64,000 nt of DNA from NCBI GenBank assembly GCA_007570785.1, contig ML660774.1, positions 4,953,433-5,017,432 of the forward strand. Direction: 5' to 3'. Below the pieces are notes generated by a model. That model was not told the origin of the DNA. It did not search any database and saw nothing but the letters and a program-made list of their open reading frames with translations. Position numbers and translations under genes: made by a program. This document shows, in pieces, positions 12,244 through 22,692 of the stretch (the stretch's first letter is position 1; the number at the start of each line of letters is the position of its first letter). The DNA comes from Antilocapra americana (taxonomy: Eukaryota > Chordata > Mammalia > Artiodactyla > Antilocapridae).

Positions 12244-12720
12244 ATGAAAATTACAGCAACAACAAAAAAGACATTTTTAATCTTATGATGCTCTACCCTG
12301 AAAAGTACAGTAGTACAGTACAACAGCTGGCAGACTGGGGCTGGCATCAAGTGAACAGGCAAGAAGAGTTACTGATGGGAAGAGGCAGAGGTGGTGGGAG
12401 ATGGTAGAGCCGAAGGATGGTCAGCAATAGGAGACAGAGGACGAGCTGCAATGTCACTCGCACCTGAAGTTGTTTGCATCTTTGAAAGTTTGCAACTTGA
12501 AGGCTTGCGTATAGGGGACTTGCTGTGTTTATCCTTCATTGTTGCAGAACCTTTCCATTGAGTCTTAGCTAGAAAGAGGGATCACTTTTAAATCTTAAGA
12601 CACTTTCACATCATATAAGGGCAAGAATGGATATAATCCAATACAAATATTGCCTTTTGTATTCTTGCTGAGTCATTTTGGAAGTTATGCTGTCGTACTT
12701 TGGGGGTTGGTTTATTTTAG
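12244..12720. other. Stretch without a recognised gene
   Basis: About 480 bases of unique-looking sequence. A short direct duplication 'acagtagtacagtacaac' lies near 12307. No gene is recognised. Confidence 0.45.
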
Positions 12721-12890
12721 GGAGATGCTGGAAGGAGGAGTCCCACAGGGCTGCTGCTCCATCCTGGGCACCACTGGGGCACTGCTACCCCGCAGCTGTC
12801 TGCCTGTGTGAGCCCCACCCTCCCAGGCCCCACTGAGCGCCCAGGCCAACAGGCTTTTATGATCTCAAATTCCGTCCCCTCCCCTGTTCT
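12721..12890. other. Locally GC-rich patch
   Basis: A C-rich patch (for example 'gagccccaccctcccaggcc' near 12810) in otherwise AT-rich surroundings. It lies just upstream of a T17 run (12911-12927) and the small open frame starting at 12962. CpG is scarce, so this is not a CpG island by eye. Confidence 0.4.
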
Positions 12891-12961
12891 TTGTAAGATT
12901 CCGTTTTTATCTTTTTTTTTTTTTTTTACTACTCCCTTCCTCCTAATCCTAAAAGAATTCT

Positions 12962-13117
12962 ATGGAGCTTGCTGGCTGCGGAGGTGACCCCATGCTCTCC
13001 ATGGTAAACGTTCCTTTCACGGTGCTGAACTGCAGTGAAGACGAAAGAGCTGAGCACCTGGTGAGACAAGGACGCCCCAGGGGAACAGAGGCGTCTAGAC
13101 TCCAGACCCGGCTCTGA
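12962..13117 (+). other. Weak candidate small coding exon
   Basis: An open frame begins with ATG at 12962 and runs 51 codons to TGA at 13115-13117. After codon 33 (13060) there is 'ctg|gtgaga', a good splice-donor match at a codon boundary. The region upstream is pyrimidine-rich and ends 'cctaaaag'. The encoded peptide starts MELAGCGG and includes NCSEDERAEHL, a composition that looks protein-like rather than repeat-like. I do not recognise a family. It may equally be a chance frame in a locally GC-rich patch, since a longer frame is open on the other strand (12949-13182). Confidence 0.2.
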
Positions 13118-13267
13118 AGGCCAACGTCTCCTGCCCTCTCATCCAAGCCAGCCCACCTGTCCTTCCTCTCCTTTCCTCCCATTGTTTGTGATTTCTGACT
13201 TAGTGTGTTAGACTCGGAATTGACCTGACCGATTCAGCCCTTCAGTAAAACGTATACAGATAAGGAT

Positions 13268-13712
13268 ATACATTTTTATTTGTTCCTGGTGTATTATTGC
13301 TTTACAACGTTGTATTCATTTCTGCCTTACAACACCGTGAATCAGCTATATGTATACATATATCCCCTCCCTCTTGAGCCTCCCTCCTCCATCCCACTCA
13401 TCTAGTTGCCACAGAGCCTCAAGCTGAGATTCCTGTGCTTTAGAGCAGGTCTCACTAGCTAGCTATTTTACACAGAGTTTCTATATGTTCATTCCAATCT
13501 CTCGATTTGTTTCACCTTCCTCTTCCCTGCTTTTGTCCACAGGTCAGTTCTCTGCATATGAGTCTTATTCCTGCCCTGGAAATAGGTTCATCTGGACCAA
13601 TTTTTAGCTTCCACATATTTGCGCTAGTATACGGTATTTGTTTTTCTCTTTCTGACTTAACTTTGCTCTGCATGACAGACTCGAGGTCCATCCACATATC
13701 TTCAAATGACTC
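13268..13712 (-). mobile_element. L1 3' segment of an internally inverted copy
   Basis: Reverse-strand artiodactyl L1 3' end. It runs from the 3' UTR ('gaatcagctatatgtataca' near 13339) to the last part of ORF2 ('gaggtccatccacatatctt' near 13683). It directly abuts an L1 piece in the opposite direction at 13713. Confidence 0.85.
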
Positions 13713-13802
13713 AGTTCATCACAGCACTCTTTACAACAGCCAGGACATGGAAACAACCTGAAAGTCCAACAACATGTGAATGGATAAAGATGTGGCATAT
13801 AC

Positions 13803-13837
<35 letters not shown>

Positions 13838-13860
13838 GATACATATATATGTATATGTTG
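13713..13860 (+). mobile_element. Inverted 5' segment of the same L1
   Basis: Forward-strand L1 ORF2 sequence: 'cagcactctttacaacagcc', 'gaatggataaagatgtggca'. In L1 order this piece lies just upstream of the reverse piece ending at 13712, which is the arrangement expected from twin priming. It contains (GT)11 at 13803-13824 and a TA/TG-rich end. Confidence 0.8.
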
Positions 13861-14507
13861 AACCTTGACACTCACTAGCTGAGTTTCTCCCATCATAGTG
13901 TATACAACAAGTTATGGCCTTAAATTTAGTTCCTATCCTAGGCATTCACAAGTAAACTCTGCAAAAGAAACTGGGAACAAGAAAGAAAGAAGACACTGTA
14001 TCTGAAGTGTCTGAATATGTGTTTTCAACTCATAGCCGTAGGCTTTGCAGTGACCATTTATTTTTAATGAAGAGGCACTAGTGCAAGTGAAATGCAAGTG
14101 AACATTCTGCTGTTGCCATGCATTGTTCACTAATGTCTCAGCTTCTCTCTGGCATAACCATACTAGCCTTGGTAATATTTTGATAAGAAACAAAACTGTG
14201 AGGCAATAACCCTATCTATGTTTTGTGACTGCGAAGATAAATTTGGAACCAGCATTCTCTCTGTATTTTCTCTGGAAGACTTTTATGGTTCACAGAGAAA
14301 ATAGAGGAAATAAATGACAATATCTCCATTTTTCAGCAATTCTCACTGTTCCATCTTTCTGGTATTTATTCTTTCTTTTTCATTTGCCTTTCCCTTCTTG
14401 AATATGCTACAGCATGTATCAAGCTAGGAGTCTGTACAGAGTTTTGTCTTCTCTTAGGAATCAGAAGTCTAGAACTTAGTCGGGGATAGTACAAGAGCAA
14501 AGACTTG
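13861..14507. other. Stretch without a recognised gene
   Basis: About 650 bases. No gene or nameable repeat is seen. Confidence 0.5.
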
Positions 14508-14560
14508 ACCAACTCCTCATTTTACAGAAGAGGAAACTAAGACACAGCGAGGAGAAGGAA
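14508..14560 (-). mobile_element. MIR fragment, reverse
   Basis: Short reverse MIR remnant: 'tcctcattttacagaagagg' followed by 'aaactaagacacagcgagg', the conserved segment around the MIR core. Confidence 0.6.
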
Positions 14561-15142
14561 CTTGAGTCTGATTGGAGCGGAGGCTGAGTTGGAAGCCCGC
14601 GGTGGCTGCGTATTAGGCTTCCCCTGGCACTAACGAGTGTCATGGGGTTTGGGAAGATCCTTGTGAGTTGCACAGGGAAAAAAGACTCAAGTACCCACCT
14701 TCTCTTCTGAATTCTCAACATTTTGAGGTGCAATCCTTTCTCAAGATTAAGAATCCATTCAGGCTGATGCAGCTCTGTTGTTTGATTGCTTTACATTCTG
14801 GATCCCAGGACATTTTTTTAAATTATTATTTTGACTTTTGTTTCCCTTCTTACAGATTTGGGTTAGTGTATATTATGTTGCTTTGTTGGGCTGTTATTAT
14901 ACATCAAAACTAGCATAAATCCAGAGGCTACAGATTAGAAATATTGACTTTTCTGTTGGACTAATAAAATCTATGGTGTGTGAGTTAACACATGTAATTT
15001 TAATTTTATAACAAATGTAACAGTGCATTCTGGGAAGATCCCTGGAAATACAAGAAAAGAAAACCTTTCTAAATTGTAAGAATCAAAAAAAGATAGGATG
15101 CAGAAGGATCACCTTGTTTTTTTGCACAGGGGTAAACTCCTA
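14561..15142. other. Stretch without a recognised gene
   Basis: About 580 bases of unique AT-rich sequence, with no gene or repeat identified. Confidence 0.5.
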
Positions 15143-15144
15143 AA

Positions 15145-15345
15145 AGGTCTTCCTTGATGTCTTAGACGGTAAAGAATCTGCCTGCAATGCAGGAGACCTG
15201 GTTCGATCCCTGGGTCAGGAAGATTCCCTGGAGGAGTGAGTGGCTCCCCACTCCAGTATTCTTGCCTGGAGGATTCCATGGACAGAGGAGCCTGGTGGCT
15301 CCTCACAAAGAGTCAGACATGACTGAGTGACTAACACTTTCACTC
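15145..15345 (+). mobile_element. Bov-tA SINE with intact B box
   Basis: Forward Bov-tA. The tRNA-Glu head contains 'cggtaaagaatctgcctgca' and an intact Pol III B box 'ggttcgatccc' (15200-15210), followed by the A unit ('cactccagtattcttgcctg', 'cacaaagagtcagacatgac'). It ends in 'ctaacactttcactct'. The well-preserved promoter box suggests a relatively young copy. Confidence 0.93.
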
Positions 15346-16344
15346 TCACCTTTTCCAATTCCCTCAACCAATTTAGAAAGCCACTTAGGCACTATTTTCA
15401 ATAGAAATAAATATATTGGAAGACTCTTTTCCCAGTAGCAAGTGTAACATCCTTAGGAACAATAATTCCTCAAGGGAGACTGCATAACTGCATTACTTAT
15501 TTCTCAGTTTTAGAGCAGCAGCAATTAGATAAACTTGAAACCAGTGGCCATAATCCTCAAGGTTGGATCTGATTAATAAAGCAAGTGATAGCCTGCTGAT
15601 TCTAAAATAAAAAGCTAAATAAATATGTGTTGCCATTTTCAGCAATAAAGTAATAAGCAGTTTGCAGTAAATGTGATTGGCATAAAACAATGTAGAAACT
15701 AATGTCAAATGCACTCAGGAAACAGCTATTGCTGTCAAGTTTGCAAAATAGGATGGTGCTTCCACAAATGTATCTACAATTTAAAACGATTGAAATAGGT
15801 TGACAGATATGCTCACAAATTATTCATGCAGTATTTAAATTGTGTACCTAACTCCTCAATAGCATATTTATTTAATCAAAGCATGATCATTTCTGACAAT
15901 TACTTTTATAAACTTTCATGAAATATACCAGGAAATATCTGCAGACACATATTACTTAAGTCATGTAAGCAGTAAAGAAAAGCTGACTCAGCTATTCAGA
16001 GCAGCAAAGGAACGGATAGAGTTTAGCACATTAAGACACTGCCAAATGGTTCCTTAGCTGGTAAATGCCTGGTATAATCACAGAGGAGTACAGAGGAAAG
16101 CTTGGGGAGGTTATTAAATTTTACTACTAGGAAATAAGTCTCTAACATGGCATGCTTTGACTAGGTCTATAGATTTTCCAGAAGAAAACTCAATGCACTC
16201 TATTTGGGTGAATGAATCAGAAGCAGCATGTCTATCAGGAATTCGAAAATTTGCAAGCTCTCAGGAGCTGGCAGATAAGGCTACTGAGTGGAGTGGGCTG
16301 TAGGGACAGACAAATTGAAAGGCACTTGCCCAAGATTTTAAAGA
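15346..16344. other. Stretch without a recognised gene
   Basis: About 1 kb of AT-rich unique sequence. No exon, RNA gene or repeat is recognised. Confidence 0.5.
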
Positions 16345-16356
16345 CAGCTGATGGAG

Positions 16357-16485
16357 GACTTCCCTGGTGGTCCAGTGGTTAAGACTCTGTGCTTCCAATG
16401 CAGGGAGCGCAGGGGGATCTATTCCTGGTGGGGGAACTAAAATCCCGTATGCTGAGCAATGCAGCAAAAGAAAAACAGTAGAGGG
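16357..16485 (+). mobile_element. CHR-type SINE with perfect 12-base TSD
   Basis: Forward CHR SINE beginning 'gacttccctggtggtccagt' and ending in an A-rich tail. It is flanked by a perfect 12-base direct repeat, CAGCTGATGGAG, at 16345-16356 and 16486-16497, so its boundaries are exact. Confidence 0.92.
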
Positions 16486-16497
16486 CAGCTGATGGAG

Positions 16498-16892
16498 TCT
16501 ATTATTGTTGAGCTAGAACACAAGTGCAGGATTGCCAGAGCTAATGTTCCCAGAAGAGCTAGAGATTAAGATTTCCCTGTGAGATACACGTATGTTTCAT
16601 TGCTGGCAACCAAGTTACTAAATCCCACAAAACAGCAATAATACCTGTGCAGAACCACCTGTTTTCAGGACCCTACAGTGATGGACACAGGGTAGCTATA
16701 TATTCCATGTAGCCTGTGCCATGATCACAGTTGAACAAATTATGGCCAAAGCCACTTTGCAAGAAATCAGCCAAAAACACCAGCCCAACCATAGTAGGGT
16801 TGGGACTTGGGTGAAATAAGATAGTTCTTTGATTTTAGAGTTGGTTAACCATAGTGTGGCATACAGGGAACAATTCAGGTAACTGTGATCAT
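16498..16892. other. Short unique stretch
   Basis: About 400 bases, ending in a T-run (16895-16909). Nothing is recognised. Confidence 0.45.
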
Positions 16893-16927
16893 TCTTTTTT
16901 TTTTTTTTTCTGTCAAAAGGAAATACT

Positions 16928-17032
16928 TGTAGCACCTACCTCGTGGGCTGTTGTGAAGATTAAGTGAGTTATTTCTATCGAGTGCTTAGAACAATGCCTG
17001 ACGTATAGTAGGTTCTCGATACATGCTACCTG
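16928..17032 (+). mobile_element. MIR SINE fragment
   Basis: Forward MIR: 'cacctacctcgtgggctgtt', 'gtgaagattaagtgagtta' and 'acaatgcctgacgtatagta' follow the MIR core and 3' region in order. Confidence 0.85.
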
Positions 17033-17320
17033 TGAATGCATAGAATGGAGGCGAGTTCCTGGAATGTTATATGCAAGATGGCATTTCCAGAATGTGGCAA
17101 TTCATTGAGAAGCCTCTTGCAATGTAACTGTTCCCAAAGGGGAAATAATAGCAAGATATCCTAGTCATTGTGTTATGGAGAGTTGGGAAGCAGCTCAAAG
17201 GGTAGAGGAAATATTTTAAGGTTACAATGAAGCACAGCTTCTAATAATCTTTTTTTCTTTTTGGACACGAAGATAATTATCATAGTAAGCTGACTTGGCA
17301 TGCAGTCGTGGGAAATGATC
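17033..17320. other. Short unique stretch
   Basis: About 290 bases to the left of a TG microsatellite. No gene is recognised. Confidence 0.4.
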
Positions 17321-17325
17321 AAGTT

Positions 17326-17328
<3 letters not shown>

Positions 17329-17376
<48 letters not shown>
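17329..17376. repeat. TG microsatellite, (TG)20
   Basis: An uninterrupted (TG)20 run at 17329-17368, then TA and further TG units to 17376. Alternating purine-pyrimidine DNA of this length can adopt Z-form and is usually length-polymorphic. The reverse frame through it is spurious. Confidence 0.97.
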
Positions 17377-17591
17377 TTTGGAAGGTCTTCAGCTTTTCTC
17401 TGAGCTTTTGGGAAAAAGATCTTTTTTTTCTGTTTGTTTTCTCTAAGACCCTTTATGAGACTGAGAGACAGAGATAAACAGAGACAGATGCTGCAAAGCC
17501 AATGAAGTCTGCAGTTGTGCACAAAAGGAAAAGTTATCTTGCTTCTATTCACTTTCCAGCCATGCTTTATACACAGAGCTCTGGCTACTGT

Positions 17592-17655
17592 TCTCAAGCA
17601 TTGGTCTACAAACTAGTGATCCCTCTCAAGAATTGGTCTACAAACTAGTGATCCC
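17592..17655. repeat. 32-base tandem duplication
   Basis: Two adjacent 32-base units, 17592-17623 and 17624-17655, each running from 'tctcaag' to 'agtgatccc', with a single C/A difference at 17599 versus 17631. It looks like a recent local duplication. Confidence 0.95.
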
Positions 17656-17734
17656 CTTCAGATCACTGCTCCAGGTGGATGGGGAAGCTAGCATACAGGA
17701 GCTTAGAGAGACTTTTATTAAAATTCACAACTGT

Positions 17735-17912
17735 AAGAATTCATATAAACCAGCGGCCTGCGGCCTGAAGCCAGGAGGCCAGCCCATGGCCTGTTTCTGT
17801 GGGACTGGTTTTTCCATTTTTAAAAGATTGTAAAAGAAAAAAGAAATATGCAACAGTGACCATAGAAGGCCCATAAAACCTAAAATATTTACTATCTGGC
17901 CTTTAGTCATTT
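17735..17912 (+). mobile_element. hAT-Charlie DNA transposon fragment (MER20-like)
   Basis: Old nonautonomous hAT sequence: 'cagcccatggcctgtttctg', then 'gggactggtttttcc' and, near the right end, 'acctaaaatatttactatct' followed by 'ggccttta'. These are landmarks of the MER20-type 'uncounted hits' family group. The exact subfamily is not certain. Confidence 0.6.
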
Positions 17913-18975
17913 CCACCTACTATTAGATGAAAAAGGGAAGAGGAGTGTTGGCTTTCCTTTATAATTTAAATTACAAAGGCTATAATTTACAAACAAGTCA
18001 CCCTTCTTATCTGGACTTTGTCCTTGTTCATATGTTATTTCCCTTTAACCAGGTGGCAGACAAATGCCCAGTTTTTTGTTTTGTTTTTTTTTAAACGTAA
18101 CTTCTATTGTACCCTGTTGTCTTAAAGAAAATTCGGTTCAGTTATCCAAGTGAGACACATAAGTTTTGATGGTATGTACATGCTGACTTGCCACCAGGAT
18201 GGCCGGTTCTTGCTTGCTGTAAAATTATAGCACAAATGCTTTTCATTGATCGCAATTTAACAGCCAATCAAGGCACAGCTTTATCCCCACGATTTCACTG
18301 CGCCTTAACAATTGAGAAGAATAGCGACTATAATGGGTACTATTATGGCCGTTGTGTTTCTTCCAGATGAACTCTGGGATGAAGCTGAAGCTGGACAAGT
18401 TATATAAATGTCTGCAGCTAGGATGTTACGGAAAGAATTATATAACCTCACAGGATATAAAGATTTTCCATAACTTTGCACTGCCTGGAATCCCCTCTAG
18501 CCCATAAAACCTGTTGTACCCGCAGAAGACTCTTTGTAACAGAATACTTCTTCTTATCATGATCCTAGTTTTCAGAGCCAAGAAATAAAGTCTGAGAAGA
18601 GGGAGAAAAATGAGGTCGTGAGATTAGAAGTTGGAATGGTTTATTTTGAATAACTAGATTTGAGTTCGAAAGTGCATTTCAACTTTTCCATGATTAAAAT
18701 CATGGAACTAACTCTGGACATTTTTTGAGACCCCCATCTTGATGCATTTCCCCCCCAGGAGTCTGCATTGTCAGTAAAGCCCTGACACTTTGTTGATCCT
18801 TTTCATCTTTCAGATTTAACCATCCGTTTCTACCTTTGTGAGTAGTCAAATGATTTAGTTATCTGTTTTTATCATTTGAAGTCTCAACAGTTCTGTTGTG
18901 AGAAAGCACCTAGTTCCCTGAGGATTCAAAAATACAATATATAAACCTCAAATTCCATATGCAGGGAGCATGGAG
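17913..18975. other. Unique stretch, candidate conserved block
   Basis: About 1.06 kb with no repeat recognised. Positions 18190-18420 have a richer mixed composition with several CpGs, a CCAAT word ('cagccaatcaagg' near 18261) and a 60-codon forward frame (18188-18370) without a known motif. It may be a conserved non-coding block. This is a guess from composition only. Confidence 0.35.
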
Positions 18976-18977
18976 GT

Positions 18978-19183
18978 ATTATTTTTTTAATTTTTATTGA
19001 AATATAATTGATTTATAATATTGTATTTGTTTCAGATGTACAGTTTTACATATATAAAAACATATATATATTATATATGTATGTATTCTTCTTTTTGCAT
19101 TTTCTTCCATTACAAGTTACTACAATATATTCAACATATTTCTCTGTGCTATATAGTAGTTCCATGTAGGTTATGTATTTATA
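18978..19183 (-). mobile_element. L1 3' end, left part (split copy)
   Basis: Reverse L1 3' UTR: 'tttattgaaatataattgat', 'ttgtttcagatgtacag' and 'tttctctgtgctatatagta'. It is interrupted at about 19184 by a Bov-tA and continues at 19389. Confidence 0.88.
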
Positions 19184-19388
19184 TATGTGTGCTTAGTCAT
19201 TCAGTCATGTCTGACTCTTTGCAACTCCATGGACTGTAGCCTGCCAGGCTCCGTTGTCCATGGCGATTCTCCAGCAAGAAAACTGGAGTGTATTCCCATG
19301 CCCTCCTCCAAGGCATCTTCCCAATCCAAGGATCAAACCCAGGTATCCTGCATTGCAGGCAGATTCTTTACCATCTGAACCACCAGAG
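19184..19388 (-). mobile_element. Bov-tA SINE inserted in L1
   Basis: Reverse Bov-tA: 'gcttagtcattcagtcatgt' and 'actctttgcaactccatgga' on the left; 'ggatcaaacccaggtatcct' and 'accatctgaaccaccaga' on the right. It interrupts the L1 copy on both sides. Confidence 0.93.
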
Positions 19389-19852
19389 AATAGTAGTATG
19401 TGTAGTTTAACCCCAAATTCTTAATTTGTCCCTCTCCTCTTCCCCTTTGGTAAACATAAATTTGTTTTGTCTGTGAGTCTATTTCTGTTTTCTAAGTATG
19501 TTCATTTGTATCATTTTTTTTAGATTCCACATATAAATGATATCAGAGGAAATTTGTCTTTCTCTGTATGGCTTACTTCACTTAGGAAGATAATCTCCAG
19601 GTTTACCCATGTTGCTGCAAATGACATTATTTCATTCTTTCTTAGATTGAATAATGTTCCCTTGTATATATGTGTGGGTATATATATATCACATCTTCTT
19701 ATCCATTCATCTGTTGATGGACACTTACGTTGCTTCCATGTCTTGGCTGCTAGTTAGTGCTGCACTGAACATTGGCTTGCATGTATCTTTTTGAATTAGA
19801 CTTTTCCCCAGGTATATGCCCAGGAGTGAGTGGCATTACAGGATCATATGGT
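19389..19852 (-). mobile_element. L1 ORF2 end, right part (split copy)
   Basis: Continuation of the L1 at 18978-19183, now in the C-terminal part of ORF2: 'agattccacatataaatgat', 'ccatgttgctgcaaatgaca', 'ttatccattcatctgttgat'. It is 5' truncated near 'ggatcatatggt'. The frame is not preserved. Confidence 0.9.
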
Positions 19853-20954
19853 ATTAAGTTAATTAAACAAGGAAGTCATTGGATGGAGGTTGTTCAAATA
19901 CTTTAGCAGCCTGGTAATCAAATCTAAACCTCAGGCTGAGATGCCTCAAGGTTAAGAAATCAAAGCCTAAGGATAACTCATCACAAAGAGCCAACTTGGC
20001 TTTTCCAAATAAGGTAAACACTTCATCCACAGCCAGTCAAGTAATTTCCTTGCTTTACTTTCAGATCCGCTCTTTAAAAGACTTTCACCCCTGTCCTGTG
20101 GACAGAGCACTCCTAACCACTTCCAGTTTGGCCCCGCCTGATCTGAATCTACATTTGCCCAAGTTAACTCTTGAAATTTTGATGCTTCAGTTTATCTTTT
20201 AACAGAGGCAAATGTGCTTAATACATAGCAGTGTCAAATTACTTTAATGCTTTCTGGTAGTTTACTTAATTTGGGGGAGTTTTATTTTTACTTTTCTCAT
20301 CCAACAGTGGGTGGTGTTACATTCCAGCCATTTGGATGAGCATATCATTGAAAGTGAGGTGCTTTTATAACACTGGCACGCAAGAAATTAAGAGTGTTGT
20401 GTCCTTATTTCCTCGTTACAGTTATGTGTTAGGAAAAATTCCAAACTGTCAAGTTCCCATCACTAAAACCAGTGAATATATGCTCTGGCACCAGATTCTA
20501 ACTGCTAAACAATACCAGGTGTGTAATCCATGCTAGCTCTACTTAACCAAATTGTCTGTAAGACAAACTCCGCCAGTCAGAATCCAACTGTCTCCTTCAC
20601 GCTTACTACAGATATCCAAGAAATTACAAAGCAACCTGTGCTAATTCAATCAAAACTTCTCCAGCCTCTGTTCTTCCTCACATATTTCTTTATATTAGAA
20701 ATTGACATTTAGACCAAGGACAAAGACATCCTGTAAGATTTCTGCCCACGCGCCTCCCTCTCTTTCCTAAAAGACACCACCATTCAAATAATGACCTTAA
20801 AGTGAGTATTTGACAAATTTTACCTCAGACACATTACCATTCAGTCCTGGGTTAAGTAATTTAGCACAGTGTTGTTGATTAGACTTCGTTAAATTCAGAA
20901 GAGATTTCATAGACCAGTGTCCCAAACTAATGAAAATTGAAGTAGGTGTAATGA
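19853..20954. other. Stretch without a recognised gene
   Basis: About 1.1 kb of unique-looking sequence. Several short forward frames (19996-20712) have no known domain. Confidence 0.5.
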
Positions 20955-21190
20955 ACAGAGGAAGGGAGACATTACTTCAAGTTACATGAGATATTGTGGT
21001 GGAAGTGACACTTGATCTGGGACTTAATAAAATTTTAAATGCAGATATCAAGGGAAAGGCGGTTCCAGGGGAGCTGAAACAAATACAGAAAAGGTGGAGA
21101 CATGGAGAATGTTGGATGTAGTTGCAACAAATTAAGACCAGGTTAACTGCTCTTTGGGGTAAAGAGAAGTAAAAAATGAATGCCAGGCTG
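20955..21190 (+). mobile_element. Possible ancient mammal-wide repeat
   Basis: Decayed sequence with the order 'ggaagtgacacttgatctgg', 'gacttaataaaat', 'aaggcggttccaggggagct', which resembles the same ancient repeat suspected at 10585-11130. Low certainty. Confidence 0.35.
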
Positions 21191-21234
21191 TATTCGGGGA
21201 GCTGGCGACAGTGCTTCTGGAAACATTTTTCTCA

Positions 21235-21422
21235 CCCCTCCCCAGTCTCCATTACACTTGGCTAGAATTTTGTCCTTTACTTATGAGCTTAGACTCTTCT
21301 ACCCAGTCTCTTATGTAACTTCCAAGGGATGTGTCTAATTCTGCTGTCATCATCCAGCCTAAACCTGGACCTGCAGGAGCCTCCTACAAGTTCTTCCTGG
21401 GTCCCTACTTGCTCCACGTTCG
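21235..21422 (+). mobile_element. L2 LINE fragment, left part
   Basis: Old CR1-type LINE L2 sequence, weakly recognisable ('cctcctacaagttcttcctg'), interrupted by the Bov-tA at 21424. Confidence 0.45.
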
Positions 21423-21423
21423 T

Positions 21424-21634
21424 ATGTGCATGTGTGTTGAGTTGTGTCTGACTCTTTGTGACCCCATGGTCTGCAGCCCACCAGGCTCCTCTGTCCTTGA
21501 AATTCTCCAGGCAAGACTTCTGGAGTGGGTTGCCATTTCCTCTACCAGGGGATCTTCCAGACTCAGATCGAATCCACGTCTCTTGCACTGGCAGGTGAAT
21601 TCTTTACCACTAAGTCACCTGGGAGGACTCCTTC
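21424..21634 (-). mobile_element. Bov-tA SINE inserted in L2
   Basis: Reverse Bov-tA with both parts: 'ttgagttgtgtctgactctt', 'ccatggtctgcagcccacca' and, at the right, 'cagatcgaatccacgtctct' and 'accactaagtcacctgggag'. Confidence 0.93.
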
Positions 21635-22075
21635 TCCACAACTATCTGCAAACAAGCTACTGAGTGTATCAACTCCTGTTCTCCCACCCCATAAAAACCA
21701 TCATTGACTCAATGGTTTTCCCTTGCTCTTAAGATAGAGACATAAATCCATTCATTCTCCCCACAAATCTTCTGCTCCCCACCTCACTGCCACCACCCTC
21801 AACTCAACACACTGTGTTCTACTCTTAAAGGGCAGACCACACTGGCCGCTTTACTGCCCTGAAATGGAAGCCTCTGGCCACAGAGTTTACCCTACTTATA
21901 GTCCCCAGCCTGGAAGTCTCCTCTGCAGCCCTCCGCTACAACCTTTCATTCCTCTGCCTTCATTCAAATGTTGACTGAAAGGTCACGTCCACATGGAAGA
22001 TTTCTCTGATCCCCACACTGGCTTTGGGTCTGTGGTTCCCTTCAGATGTTCTATGCTCTGAGGGTTTACTTGATC
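21635..22075 (+). mobile_element. L2 LINE fragment, right part
   Basis: Forward L2 ORF/3' sequence: 'cctctgccttcattcaaatg', 'ttctctgatccccacact' and related blocks in the order of the L2 3' end. Coding frame lost. Confidence 0.6.
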
Positions 22076-22100
22076 CTTGCAAACAAAGAAACACTTTCCA

Positions 22101-22120
22101 TGTACGTGTGTGCATGTGTG

Positions 22121-22168
<48 letters not shown>
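22101..22168. repeat. TG microsatellite, (TG)19 core
   Basis: Imperfect TG tract with an uninterrupted (TG)19 at 22123-22160. Flanking CA and TA interruptions lie at 22101-22122 and 22161-22168. The three overlapping frames through it are spurious. Confidence 0.96.
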
Positions 22169-22169
<1 letters not shown>

Positions 22170-22439
22170 ACTTCCCACTCTAAGGGCTGCAAGGATAAAT
22201 ATCTCATTGTGCAGATGTAATCCATCAAAGCAGACCCTTGGGAAAGCCCTGCTATGGAGGTTGATGTAGTAGGGGCTTAATTCTCAAACAGTATGGAGTC
22301 AGAACCTTCCATTTTTAAATCCTCTCACGTCTGGTTTCCCTTCTCCAGTTTTCACTGATGACATTTGCAATGATATAAAATTATTTGAATAAAGTTTCTA
22401 ACCCTGACTCTATACCTAACCAGCTCTTCATCTTTGAGA

Positions 22440-22455
22440 AAAAAAAAAAAAAAAA
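22440..22455. repeat. Poly-A run
   Basis: A run of about 16 A residues within unique sequence. No attached SINE or LINE body is visible to its left. Confidence 0.85.
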
Positions 22456-22539
22456 TAGCCTAATCTCTTTACAGCTCTTTTTTCAGACTCCACCCAGATT
22501 TAAACTCCTCCCCCAACCCACCTCTAATGTTTCCAGTGA

Positions 22540-22692
22540 AACCATTGCATATCTGCAGTATAGTTTTAAGGACATCATTCAACTTCTGAAATCCTTATTT
22601 CCCTCATCTGTAAAGTAAGACCATTGTAGATTAAATGAGGTAATGCATGTCAAGAACCTGATATAAGACCTGGCCTATAGCTGGTAACCAGT
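22540..22692 (+). mobile_element. MIR SINE
   Basis: Forward MIR: 'ccctcatctgtaaagtaaga', 'ttaaatgaggtaatgcatgt' and 'gacctggcctatagctgg' follow the MIR consensus order. Confidence 0.75.

Noticed and set aside
13604..13945. 113-codon reverse frame with THTHTHTH
   Set aside because: The repeat comes from the GT microsatellite in the inverted L1.
15145..15345. tRNA gene call for the tRNA-like head
   Set aside because: The tRNA-Glu-like part belongs to a Bov-tA SINE, with no cloverleaf 3' half and an attached A unit. The same applies to the other Bov-tA and CHR elements.
17319..17597. Reverse frame with a long Thr-His run
   Set aside because: Product of the (TG)20 microsatellite.
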